Positions 8,184 through 15,528 of a stretch of DNA of 38,007 bases are shown piece after piece; position 1 is the first letter of the stretch, and every line of letters begins with the position of its first letter. The position numbers were made by a program, and so were the translations under genes. The notes beneath the pieces are model-generated. The model saw nothing but the letters and a program-made list of their open reading frames with translations. It ran no database searches and was not told the DNA's origin. The stretch lies in NCBI GenBank assembly GCA_964488675.1, contig CAZAWA010000009.1, positions 1-38,007 on the forward strand. Reading direction: 5' to 3'. The DNA is from QZKY01 sp964488675 (GTDB taxonomy: Bacteria > Pseudomonadota > Gammaproteobacteria > Burkholderiales > Burkholderiaceae_D).

Positions 8184-8426
8184 ATGACAACACTCACAGC
8201 AAGCGAAGCGCGCGCTAATCTGTACCGGCTCATCGACCAGACCGCTGCGTCGCATCAACCTATTCACATTGCCGGTAAGCGGGCGAGTGCTGTTCTCCTG
8301 TCCGCAGATGACTGGCAGGCCATTCAGGAAACGCTGTACCTGCTTTCTGTTCCGGGTATGCGCGAATCCATCAAGGAGGGGATGGCCGAACCACTTGGCA
8401 AGAGCACCAAGGAGCTTAAGTGGTGA
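8184..8426 (+). CDS. YefM/Phd-type antitoxin
   Basis: This 80-residue protein starts MTTLTASEARANLYRLIDQ, the Phd/YefM DNA-binding fold, followed by PIHIAGKRASAVLLSADDW. It has an unstructured acidic/basic tail that would wrap the toxin. The ATG at 8184 is chosen because GGGAGG sits just upstream; a longer frame from 8127 would include the promoter. The stop codon overlaps the toxin start (GTGA), so translation is probably coupled. It is expected to neutralise the downstream RNase and to repress its own promoter. Confidence 0.9.
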   Translation: MTTLTASEARANLYRLIDQTAASHQPIHIAGKRASAVLLSADDWQAIQETLYLLSVPGMRESIKEGMAEPLGKSTKELKW

Positions 8427-8686
8427 GTTGGCAAGTCGTCTTTTCCAGGCATGCAGGAAAGGACGCCAAGAAGTTGGCAGCTACTGGCCTGAAAGCCAAG
8501 GCGCAGGAACTTCTCGACATTCTCGCTATCGATCCGTTTCAGAACCCGCCTTCATATGAAAAATTAGTCGGCGATTTGGCGGGTGCTTACTCAAGGCGCA
8601 TCAATATTCAACACCGGCTGGTCTACGAGGTATTCCCCCAGGAGCGTGTGGTTCGTGTGCTTCGCATGTGGTCGCACTATGAGTAA
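8423..8686 (+). CDS. YoeB/Txe-type mRNA interferase toxin
   Basis: This 87-residue protein has the RelE/YoeB fold. The C-terminal catalytic signature is present: SRRINIQHRLVYEV with the conserved Arg, and a final SHYE with the His-Tyr pair; a Glu in the YEKL segment fits the general-base position. Members of this family cut mRNA at the ribosomal A site. The GTG at 8423 overlaps the antitoxin stop by four bases; a GTG at 8420 is also possible. Catalytic residues look intact, so the toxin is probably functional. Confidence 0.88.
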   Translation: MSWQVVFSRHAGKDAKKLAATGLKAKAQELLDILAIDPFQNPPSYEKLVGDLAGAYSRRINIQHRLVYEVFPQERVVRVLRMWSHYE

Positions 8687-8729
8687 GAAACCGGAAAATT
8701 AAGAGGGAATGGAAAGGAGTCAATTGAAT

Positions 8730-8846
8730 ATGCAAAACGAAAGTGAATCGCAGGAGTATGCATTCAATTCAATAGCTGGGATGGAGATTCGTGAATTGAA
8801 CGCTGCGAAAGAAGAAGCGGGGAAGCCAGACTTTCAGAATGTATAA
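8730..8846 (+). CDS. Small hypothetical peptide (38 aa), first gene of UDG-like operon
   Basis: This short open frame starts MQNESESQEYAF and ends DFQNV. An AAAGGAG at 8713-8719 precedes the ATG by ten bases, which is as good a ribosome site as any in the window. An in-frame ATG at 8709 is less well placed. The peptide is acidic and hydrophilic with no membrane segment. The next gene begins five bases after its stop. The DNA is visibly richer in A and T than the flanking core genes. I do not recognise a family. It may be a real small protein or a translated leader. Confidence 0.45.
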   Translation: MQNESESQEYAFNSIAGMEIRELNAAKEEAGKPDFQNV

Positions 8847-8851
8847 GCAAC

Positions 8852-9061
8852 ATGGCTTCTGAGCAGGCCATGCTGGATTCGCTCCTTCACGAACCGGAAA
8901 CAGCCACAAATGAAAATTACTCGAGGTTGGCCAAGAAAGCCTGCCGATCAGGAATTGATGCCTGGGATTTGGATATCGCATTTCTAAAAGCGGATATCGA
9001 TATGTATGCGGCAAAGATTAATGCTATTTTGACGCACCTCCCTGCTAATGGTGTGCAATGA
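8852..9061 (+). CDS. Hypothetical protein (69 aa) coupled to UDG-like gene
   Basis: This soluble, mostly helical-looking protein starts MASEQAMLDSLLHEPE and contains KKACRSGIDAWDLDIAFLKAD. It has no signal peptide or membrane segment and no motif that I recognise. Its TGA overlaps the next ATG (ATGA at 9058-9061), which points to coupled translation with the UDG-like protein and hence a shared role. It lies five bases after the 38-aa peptide gene. The evidence that it is real is this tight packing, not homology. Confidence 0.6.
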   Translation: MASEQAMLDSLLHEPETATNENYSRLAKKACRSGIDAWDLDIAFLKADIDMYAAKINAILTHLPANGVQ

Positions 9062-9582
9062 ACTTCTCAAATCTTGTAAAGAAAATTCGCGAAGAAAACA
9101 CGGGTAAGAAGGTGCCTGGTTTCGAGCCCAAGAACGGAAACGAACGCGCAAAATATCTCTTCCTCCTTGAGGCGCCTGGCCCGAAGGCTGTGAACTCTGA
9201 CAAGATTTCTTTGGATAACCAAGACCCAACAGCCAAAAATTTCCAGAAACAATTGGATCAGGCTGGCATACCTCGCGAAGAAATTGCGATCTGGAACATT
9301 GTGCCTTGGTATCTCGGTAATGAGTCAGGTACGGCGATTCGCGCTACAAACAACAAAGATTTTGAAGCAGGGATGAAATACTTGCAGCCCTTAATTTCAG
9401 CGATGCCGAATTTGTGCTGCATTGTTCTGGTTGGAGGGGTTGCAAGGAAATCGCACATCTATCTGTCAAAGATGACCGCTGCGAGAATTCTGACTTGCCA
9501 CCACACATCAGCGAGGGTAACAAATCTAGACGCACGCCAACACAATATCGAAGTTTTTTCCTACATGAAAAAAACTACCTGA
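9058..9582 (+). CDS. Uracil-DNA glycosylase superfamily-like protein
   Basis: This 174-residue protein shows the UDG-superfamily layout: LLEAPGPKA (EAPG at residues 38-41, motif A), WNIVPWYLG (79-87), a hydrophobic strand CIVLVGG (121-127) and HHTSARV (148-154) where motif B with HPS is usual. UDG-fold enzymes remove uracil or other modified bases from DNA. Only three cysteines are present, so a family-4 [4Fe-4S] cluster is unlikely. Motif B carries HHTS in place of HPS, so activity and base specificity are uncertain. It is the last gene of a coupled operon in an AT-richer islet beside a toxin-antitoxin pair. A defence or base-surveillance role is an inference only. Confidence 0.7.
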   Translation: MNFSNLVKKIREENTGKKVPGFEPKNGNERAKYLFLLEAPGPKAVNSDKISLDNQDPTAKNFQKQLDQAGIPREEIAIWNIVPWYLGNESGTAIRATNNKDFEAGMKYLQPLISAMPNLCCIVLVGGVARKSHIYLSKMTAARILTCHHTSARVTNLDARQHNIEVFSYMKKTT

Positions 9583-9595
9583 GGGCAATGGCAAT

Positions 9596-9619
9596 AAAAG
9601 GGTCAGGCTAGAATTATTT
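9596..9619. repeat. GGGTCAG half-element, right border of islet
   Basis: AAAAGGGTCAGGCTAGAATT and the following ATTT lie just after the UDG-like gene. Read against the reverse complement of the right arm of the element at 8014-8066, both run GGGTCAG, then an AGTAATTT/GAATTATTT-like stretch, then CGC, in inverted orientation. It is short and could be a coincidence, but its position at the edge of the AT-richer block is notable. Confidence 0.4.
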
Positions 9620-9660
9620 CCGCGCGATGCTTTCGATGGCGCCAGACATCAGTCGCTCTT

Positions 9661-10002
9661 TTAAGCCTTTTTAACAAACTCCGACTTCAGCTTCATCGGC
9701 CCGACACCATCAACCTTGCAGTCGATGTCGTGATCGCCTTCGACCAGGCGAATATTGCGGACTTTGGTGCCAACCTTGACCACCTGCGAGGAGCCTTTGA
9801 TTTTCAGGTCCTTGATGACGGTCACGGTATCGCCATCTTGAAGCAGATTGCCGTTCGCATCTTTCACCACCAGCGCAGTCGCCTCGACTGGCGCAGCATC
9901 GCCGGCAGACCATTCATTCCCGCACTCGGGGCAAACCAGCATGCTGCCGTCTTCATAGGTAAAGGCTGATTTGCATTTGGGGCAGTTTGGCAATTGGCGC
10001 AT
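9661..10002 (-). CDS. yjdM: PhnA/YjdM zinc-ribbon protein
   Basis: This 113-residue protein is near the usual length of the YjdM/PhnA family. The N-terminal zinc ribbon has Cys7, Cys10, Cys24 and Cys27 (CPKC and CPEC). The C-terminal part has the family blocks VVKDANGNLL, VTVIKDLKIKGSS and the final GPMKLKSEFVKK. The name alkylphosphonate utilisation protein is historical and no phosphonate genes are nearby. The function is unknown. It is transcribed opposite to its neighbours. Confidence 0.93.
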   Translation of the reverse strand: MRQLPNCPKCKSAFTYEDGSMLVCPECGNEWSAGDAAPVEATALVVKDANGNLLQDGDTVTVIKDLKIKGSSQVVKVGTKVRNIRLVEGDHDIDCKVDGVGPMKLKSEFVKKA

Positions 10003-10160
10003 TGTGAAATCTCAACTGGATAGAAGGTTGTCGGCGGCCCAGTAAGCGGCCACACTCCGACATTTTCCCATGCTTTCCTGCCTGGGGGCGAAAACATCGT
10101 GTGCAGGCGGTTTCTTCAGCCACCCTGTACAATGAAGCCCCCGCAAGGCTGGCCTATTTT

Positions 10161-12167
10161 ATGACGCATCCCAAGAACCTTTTCTCCTACACGCAGAAAC
10201 GCCCGCGCCCGCAGGACGCCGCGCCGTTTCTGCCGATGTCGCGCGCCGAGATGGATGTGCTCGGCTGGGATGCGTGCGATGTGATACTGGTGACGGGCGA
10301 TGCCTATATCGATCACCCCAGTTTCGGCATGGCACTGATCGGGCGATTGCTGGAAGCGCAGGGCTATCGTGTTGGCATCATCAGCCAGCCGGACTGGCAG
10401 TCGGCCAAGGACTTTCGCAAGCTGGGCAAGCCGCGCCTGTATTTTGGCATCACGGCCGGCAACATGGATTCGATGGTCAACCGCTATACGGCGGAACGCA
10501 AGTTCCGTTCGGACGATGCCTACACGGCAGGCGGTGCGGGCGGCAAGCGCCCGGATCGTGCGCTGGTGGTGTACGCGCAGCGCGCGCGCGAGGCCTACCC
10601 GGATGCGAATATCGTGATCGGCAGCATCGAGGCGAGCCTGCGCCGCATTGCGCATTACGATTACTGGTCGGACACCGTGCGGCGCTCCGTGCTGCCGGAT
10701 TCCAAGGCCGACATCCTGCTGTTCGGCAATGCCGAACGCGCGCTGGTTGCGCTCACGCACCGGCTGGCGGCGGGCGAGGAAATCGAAACCATCCGCGATT
10801 TGCGCGGCACGGCATTCATGGTGGCGCCGGGCTGGAAGCCGGGTAGCGACTGGAGCGAGGCCGGTTCGACCCGCGTTGACACGCCCGGCAGGATCGATGC
10901 GCATTTGAACCCGTATGACGCCGGGCCGGGCAGCGCAGCAGCATGCGCAGCAGAAGCAGTGGCCGAGCCGGTTGAAAAAGCGATCCTGATGCTGACGCGC
11001 GAGCAGCGACAGGCTGCACAAAAGGAAATCCACAACAAAACCGTGGTGCGCCTGCCGTCGTTCGAGCAGGTGAAGGACGATCCGGTCATGTATGCGCATG
11101 CCTCGCGCGTGTTCCATCTGGAGTCGAACCCCGGCAATGCACGCGCACTGGTGCAGGCGCACGACAGGCGCGATGTGTGGCTCAATCCGCCGCCGCTCCC
11201 GCTCACAATGGAAGAGATGGATCGCGTCTATGGCCTGCCGTATGCCAGAGCGCCGAACCCGGGCTATGGCAAGGCGAAAATACCGGCCTGGGAAATGATC
11301 AAGTTTTCCGTGACCATCATGCGAGGCTGTTTCGGCGGTTGCACCTTCTGCTCGATCACCGAGCATGAGGGGCGCATTATTCAGAGCCGATCCGAACCCT
11401 CCATCCTGCGCGAGATTGAAGAGATTCGTGACAAGACNNNNNNNNNNNNNNNNNNNNNNNNNNNNNNNNNNNNNNNNNNNNNNNNNNNNNNNNNNNNNNN
11501 NNNNNNNNNNNNNNNNNNNNNNNNNNNNNNNNNNNNNAAGATGCAGAAGCCGGGCATGGGTTCTTACAACGAGTTCAAGAGGATGTTCGATCGTTTTTCG
11601 AAGGAAGCGGGCAAGGAGCAGTATCTGGTGCCGTACTTCATCGCCGCGCATCCCGGCACCACCGACGAGGACATGGTGAACCTCGCGCTGTGGCTGAAGA
11701 AAAACAATTTCCGGCTCGATCAGGTGCAGACCTTCATGCCGACGCCGATGGCGATGGCGACCACCATGTACCACAGCCGCAAGAATCCGCTGCACAGAGT
11801 GAGTGCGGACTCCGAGACGGTCGAGACGCCGCGCAAGGGGCAGGTACGGCGCCTGCACAAGGCATTCCTGCGTTACCACGACCCGGAGAACTGGACCATC
11901 CTGCGCGAAGCGCTGCGCCGCATGGGAAGATCTGATCTGATCGGCACGGGGCCGCAACATCTGGTGCCGCCGTTCAAATCTGCGCCCGGTGTTGGAATGG
12001 GTGGCATGGGCAAGGGCAGCCTTGGCGTGCGCCGCCACGAAACGGGCCACCAGAAGCAGCCGCAGGGCAAGGGCGGGCAAAAACCGGCCAAACCCGCTGC
12101 CGGGAAGTTTGCTGGCGACAGCAAGCACCGTAAGGGCGGGGTGCCGGTCAAGTCGGGGAAACGATAG
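10161..12167 (+). CDS. ygiQ: YgiQ family radical SAM protein (interrupted by assembly gap)
   Basis: Blocks typical of YgiQ include APFLPMSRAEMD, VTGDAYIDHPSFG, EASLRRIAHYDYWSD and the radical-SAM cluster site CFGGCTFC (Cys390, Cys394, Cys397 from this start), then ITEHEGRIIQSRSE. After the N run come KPGMGSYNEFK and FIAAHPGTTDEDMVNLALW. The C-terminal tail is basic. The 100 N bases (11438-11537) encode only about 34 unknown residues, whereas I recall about 113 residues between these blocks in E. coli YgiQ, so the true gene is probably about 80 codons longer. The start at 10161 matches the family; an upstream GTG at 10101 is in frame. The substrate is unknown. Confidence 0.93.
   Translation: MTHPKNLFSYTQKRPRPQDAAPFLPMSRAEMDVLGWDACDVILVTGDAYIDHPSFGMALIGRLLEAQGYRVGIISQPDWQSAKDFRKLGKPRLYFGITAGNMDSMVNRYTAERKFRSDDAYTAGGAGGKRPDRALVVYAQRAREAYPDANIVIGSIEASLRRIAHYDYWSDTVRRSVLPDSKADILLFGNAERALVALTHRLAAGEEIETIRDLRGTAFMVAPGWKPGSDWSEAGSTRVDTPGRIDAHLNPYDAGPGSAAACAAEAVAEPVEKAILMLTREQRQAAQKEIHNKTVVRLPSFEQVKDDPVMYAHASRVFHLESNPGNARALVQAHDRRDVWLNPPPLPLTMEEMDRVYGLPYARAPNPGYGKAKIPAWEMIKFSVTIMRGCFGGCTFCSITEHEGRIIQSRSEPSILREIEEIRDKXXXXXXXXXXXXXXXXXXXXXXXXXXXXXXXXXXKMQKPGMGSYNEFKRMFDRFSKEAGKEQYLVPYFIAAHPGTTDEDMVNLALWLKKNNFRLDQVQTFMPTPMAMATTMYHSRKNPLHRVSADSETVETPRKGQVRRLHKAFLRYHDPENWTILREALRRMGRSDLIGTGPQHLVPPFKSAPGVGMGGMGKGSLGVRRHETGHQKQPQGKGGQKPAKPAAGKFAGDSKHRKGGVPVKSGKR
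11438..11537. other. Assembly gap of exactly 100 N
   Basis: A run of 100 undetermined bases lies inside ygiQ. The round length suggests a placeholder for a gap of unknown size. The frame stays open across it, which happens by chance one time in three. Confidence 0.98.
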
Positions 12168-12230
12168 TTCCTGCAGGCAGTTTTATGGTGTACGATTGCC
12201 GCTTAATTCCATCTTTTAGGTAGCAGACAT

Positions 12231-13079
12231 ATGCCGAAGGAATCCGTCAAGATCACGCTGCTGGTCGATAACGAGGCCGCCGAGGGGCTGGAAAAGGAGC
12301 ATGGGTTTGCCGCGTGGATCGAGTTCGGCGAGCACCGCATCCTGTTCGATACCGGTCACATGGGCGCATTGCAGAAGAACGCCGAGCGCATGGGCGTCGA
12401 TCTCAGGCAGGCCGAAGCGATTGTGATCAGCCACGGCCATCGCGACCATACCGGAACGCTCGACAAGGTGCTGGCGGAAAACAAGCGAGCCGAAATTTAT
12501 TTTGCGCACACGATTGACCAGGCGCGCTGGTGGTACATGCCGGACGCGGATAGCTACGGCATGCCGGAGCATTCGCGCCAGGCATTCAATGCGCTGCCGC
12601 CGAGCCGCGTTCGTTCGTTGACCTCATTTCACTATCTTGCGCCCGGCGTTGGCATCACCGGCCCGGTGCCGCGACTGAACGATTTCGAGGACACGGGCGG
12701 CACCTTTCATCTCGACGACCAGCGTGGCTCGGTAGACGAGATCGAGGACGACCAGTCGATGTGGTTCGAGACGGATGACGGCCTCGTCGTGCTGGTGGGT
12801 TGCTGCCATTCCGGCCTGTCGAACACCATCGACTACATCCGCAAGATTTCCGGCATTGACAAGGTGCGCGGCGTTCTGGGCGGCATGCACCTGTTGCAGG
12901 CGAATCCCCAGCGGCTGGAAAAAACCTTCGAAGTGATGGGGGGCTGGAAAGCGGATTTTCTCATCCCGTGCCACTGCACCGGCATGGAATCGGCAAGGAA
13001 AATGGAAGCCGCCATCGGCAGCCAGACGGTCAAACATGGTCATGCGGGTATGGTGGTAGATGCCGGAACACTCCGATAA
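12231..13079 (+). CDS. Metallo-beta-lactamase-fold hydrolase, COG1237 type (copy 1)
   Basis: This 282-residue protein has the MBL metal site His68, His70, Asp72 and His73 (SHGHRDH), then GCCHSG, VLGGMHL and PCHCTG, a set typical of COG1237 proteins. Relatives are often named after archaeal dihydropterin ribofuranosylaminobenzene-phosphate synthase, a function not likely to transfer here. No signal peptide is present, so it acts in the cytoplasm. Its last 20 bases overlap the next gene, a D-cysteine desulfhydrase-like enzyme, so the two are probably co-translated. A close paralog lies at 14582-15439. The substrate is unknown. Confidence 0.88.
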   Translation: MPKESVKITLLVDNEAAEGLEKEHGFAAWIEFGEHRILFDTGHMGALQKNAERMGVDLRQAEAIVISHGHRDHTGTLDKVLAENKRAEIYFAHTIDQARWWYMPDADSYGMPEHSRQAFNALPPSRVRSLTSFHYLAPGVGITGPVPRLNDFEDTGGTFHLDDQRGSVDEIEDDQSMWFETDDGLVVLVGCCHSGLSNTIDYIRKISGIDKVRGVLGGMHLLQANPQRLEKTFEVMGGWKADFLIPCHCTGMESARKMEAAIGSQTVKHGHAGMVVDAGTLR

Positions 13080-14061
13080 GCTGCACAAACTGCCGCGCCA
13101 GCTGCTCGGCTTCCTGCCGACACCGTTGGTTGAGCTGAAACGCCTGGCACGACTCCTGAACGGCCCGCGACTCTGGATCAAGCGCGACGATCAGACCGGG
13201 CTGGCATTCGGCGGCAACAAGACGCGCAAGCTTGAATTCCTGCTCGGCGATGCGCTTGCACAGGGCGCTGACACATTGGTCACTGGCGGCGCGGCGCAAT
13301 CGAACCATTGCCGCCAGACGGCTGCTGCTGCTGCTGCGTGTGGACTGGAATGCCATCTCGCCCTGGGCGGCAGCGCGCCTTCGCTGGCCAACGGCAATCT
13401 GCTGCTCGATCAGCTCCTGGGTGCGCAGGTTCACTGGTGCGGAGAACGGCGCAAGGGCGAGGACATCCCGCAAATCGTGGCGCAACTCAAGGCAGCAGGC
13501 AGAACGCCGTATGTCGTGCCCTATGGCGGCTCCAGCGCTGTCGGCGCGCTCGGTTATGTCGATGCGACACGCGAACTGCTGGCGCAACTGGCCGCCAGCG
13601 GCGAGCGCATGACGCACATGGTGTTTGCATCAAGTTCCGGCGGCACGCATGCCGGGCTGCTTGTTGGGCAGCGCGTCTTTGGCCATGAGTGCCGGATTAT
13701 CGGCATCCGCAATGAAAAGAATCATCCAGGCGAGCAATCGCTGGCGGAATCCATCCTGCAGCTGGCAAGCGATGCTTCGGCGCTTATCGGCACTGGCGCA
13801 GGTTATAGCAAAAAAGACCTGCAGTTGCGCGATGATTTCGTCGAAGGCGGTTACGGTGTAGTTGGCGATGCAGAGCGAGAAGCGATTGCGTTGCTGGCCA
13901 GGCATGAAGGCATCCTGCTCGATCCGGTGTACACGGCGCGCGCCATGGCGGGGCTGATCGGCATGATCCGAAGCAGAGAATTCTCCCGCGAGGACAGCGT
14001 GCTGTTCTGGCACACCGGCGGCGGCCCGGCGCTGTTTGCGTATGCGGATGCGCTTGTCTGA
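13060..14061 (+). CDS. D-cysteine desulfhydrase / ACC deaminase family PLP enzyme
   Basis: This 333-residue protein is a fold-type II PLP enzyme. The Schiff-base lysine is probably Lys54 in FGGNKTRKLEF, followed by TGGAAQSNHCRQTAAAAA, with VFASSSGGTHAG and FWHTGGGPALFAY later in the chain. Family members break D-cysteine (to pyruvate, sulfide and ammonia), L-cysteate or ACC; sequence alone does not settle which. The ATG at 13060 lies within the 3' end of the MBL gene (20-bp overlap), a strong link between the two. A 190-bp repeat begins 25 bases after its stop. Confidence 0.87.
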   Translation: MPEHSDKLHKLPRQLLGFLPTPLVELKRLARLLNGPRLWIKRDDQTGLAFGGNKTRKLEFLLGDALAQGADTLVTGGAAQSNHCRQTAAAAAACGLECHLALGGSAPSLANGNLLLDQLLGAQVHWCGERRKGEDIPQIVAQLKAAGRTPYVVPYGGSSAVGALGYVDATRELLAQLAASGERMTHMVFASSSGGTHAGLLVGQRVFGHECRIIGIRNEKNHPGEQSLAESILQLASDASALIGTGAGYSKKDLQLRDDFVEGGYGVVGDAEREAIALLARHEGILLDPVYTARAMAGLIGMIRSREFSREDSVLFWHTGGGPALFAYADALV

Positions 14062-14085
14062 GGCCTCATAGGGTGCGCGCTCCGG

Positions 14086-14275
14086 TAGTAACGCGTCGCG
14101 TTATTATTGTGCCCAAAAGCGGCATTTTCAGGCTTTTTTGCCGCCCCAAAACTTGAAAGTGCCTGAAAAACAGGCAATTTCAGCCCGGAAAATGCAATTT
14201 ACTCGGGAGTATATGTCTAAATGTCGCTATTAGCCATATTGGATGCGCCGGAGAAAAATTACACTCCCCCAGTAT
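14086..14275. repeat. 190-bp dispersed intergenic repeat, copy 1
   Basis: The left end is a near-perfect palindrome (TAGTAACGCG, T, CGCGTTATTA; 14086-14106). Relative to its start, CATTTT lies at offset 37, CGGGAGTAT at 118, GCGCCGG at 159 and AGTAT at 185. The element at 35502-35691 has the same words at exactly the same offsets, so the two align without indels though the sequence between has drifted. It encodes nothing obvious. It sits between the PLP-enzyme gene and an MFS-transporter remnant. Confidence 0.7.
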
Positions 14276-14530
14276 GCCTATTTTGCGCTTTTTCGGGGGC
14301 GCAGCTGACAAAAGGAGCAACCCGCCGGCCGCTGCACCATCTGCCACTCGCTTGGGCCTCGGCACCAGCCAGACGGCGAAAGCGGCAACGATCTGCACGA
14401 TACCGGTAATAATCGTGATCTCATTGGTCGCTAGCATGACACGCTGGCTGGTAACCAGTTGATCGATGACGCTACGAGCCACAGGCAGGCCGATAACCGC
14501 TTGTAAAATGTGGGTATGCGCCACGGGCAA
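14276..14530 (-). pseudogene. Remnant of the C-terminus of a DHA2-type MFS transporter
   Basis: On the - strand, the frame opening at 14530 reads LPVARSVIDQLVTSQRVMLA, then TNEITIITGIVQIVAAFAVW, then LVPRPKRVADGAAAGG. This is the look of the last membrane helix and tail of EmrB/QacA (DHA2) drug exporters, which often end in PRP-K and AAAGG. Only about 75 codons remain. The rest of the gene is absent: upstream sequence is now the promoter side of the second MBL gene, and downstream is the 190-bp repeat. I recognise the family by pattern only, so it stays a moderate call. Confidence 0.45.
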
Positions 14531-14581
14531 AGCAGATCGAATAGTATTTCCTCGTTAATTTGGAATATCCGGGAGGGGATG

Positions 14582-15439
14582 ATGGCTCGTGACACCGTGA
14601 AAATCACCGTGCTGGTGGATTACGCCTCCAAGGAGGGTCTGGACACCGAACATGGCTTTGCTGCGTGGGTGGAGGCGGGGCGGCATTGCTTCCTTTTCGA
14701 TACGGGCCAGGCTGGCGTCATGCAGGCCAATGCGGCCAAACTCGGCATTGATCTGAAGCAGGCCGATGCGCTGGTTCTGAGTCACGGACATTTCGACCAT
14801 ACTGGCACCCTGCCGGAATTTCTGGCGGAAAATGACAAGGCCCATGTCTACTTCGCGCATGGACTGCACATCGACCGATACAGCTGCAAGCCAGGCACGC
14901 CGGTTCGCGCTATCGGCATGCCTGAGGCGTCACGACAGGCACTCGCTGCCCTTCCGTCGGAGCGGCTGCACGACTTGAAAGAACCGCACTACCTTGCGCC
15001 CGGCATCGGCCTGACCGGCCCGGTGCCGCGCCTATCCTCTTTCGAAGATGTCGGCGGGCCATTTTTTGTCGACCCCGACAGTCACAAAAACGATTTGATC
15101 GATGACGACCAGTCAATGTGGTTCGAGACCGATGAAGGGCTGGTCGTTCTGCTGGGCTGCTGCCACGCCGGACTGGTAAACACCATCGATTACATTCGCA
15201 AGGTTTCCGGCATCCAGAAAGTCCACGGCGTAATTGGCGGGATGCATCTCGTCAATGCCGATCAGCAGCGCCTGGAAAAAACTTTCAGCGCAATGGGAGA
15301 ATGGGCACCAGAATTACTCGTTCCCTGCCATTGCACGGGTCCCAACGCGGCGGAACAGATGCAGCATGCGCTTGGCAAAAAAATTGTCAGCATCGGCTAT
15401 GCGGGTATGGAAATACCCGTGGGCCAACTCAAGAATTAA
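14582..15439 (+). CDS. Metallo-beta-lactamase-fold hydrolase, COG1237 type (copy 2)
   Basis: This 285-residue protein is a clear paralog of the product of 12231-13079. It shares VKIT-LVD, EHGFAAW, LFDTG, SHGH-DHTGTL (His68, His70, Asp72, His73), ITG/LTGPVPRL, DDQSMWFETD, GCCH-GL, NTIDYIRK-SGI and PCHCTG. It differs by an insertion after YFAH. The start at 14582 is supported by GGAGG at 14572-14576 and by alignment with copy 1; a frame from 14510 would add an unrelated N-terminus. It stands alone downstream of repeat DNA, suggesting duplication followed by separation. The substrate is unknown. Confidence 0.87.
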   Translation: MARDTVKITVLVDYASKEGLDTEHGFAAWVEAGRHCFLFDTGQAGVMQANAAKLGIDLKQADALVLSHGHFDHTGTLPEFLAENDKAHVYFAHGLHIDRYSCKPGTPVRAIGMPEASRQALAALPSERLHDLKEPHYLAPGIGLTGPVPRLSSFEDVGGPFFVDPDSHKNDLIDDDQSMWFETDEGLVVLLGCCHAGLVNTIDYIRKVSGIQKVHGVIGGMHLVNADQQRLEKTFSAMGEWAPELLVPCHCTGPNAAEQMQHALGKKIVSIGYAGMEIPVGQLKN

Positions 15440-15470
15440 GTTTTGGCGGTCAAACCCGGTTTGTGCGGGT

Positions 15471-15500
15471 GCACCACCATCTTGACGGGCAAGGTGGTGC
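15471..15500. terminator. Stem-loop between convergent MBL and Sel1 genes
   Basis: GCACCAC (15471-15477) pairs with GTGGTGC (15494-15500), and CTTG (15481-15484) pairs with CAAG (15490-15493), with a three-base bulge. It sits between two convergent stop codons, which fits a shared terminator, but there is no clear T-tract on either side. Confidence 0.4.
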
Positions 15501-15528
15501 GTGTATCGGTTGCGTTTTGCCAAGCCGA

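Noticed and set aside
7080..8267. 395-codon antisense frame opposite metZ running into the antitoxin gene
   Set aside because: It crosses a repeat and two real genes on the + strand and has no motifs.
9552..9576. AGTTTTTT/AAAAAACT inverted repeat as a terminator
   Set aside because: It lies inside the coding end of the UDG-like gene and has only A/T pairs.
10116..12128. Very long antisense frame (670 codons) opposite ygiQ
   Set aside because: It is a shadow of a GC-rich real gene; its translation is rich in Arg, His and Ala with no recognisable motif, and it spans the N run.
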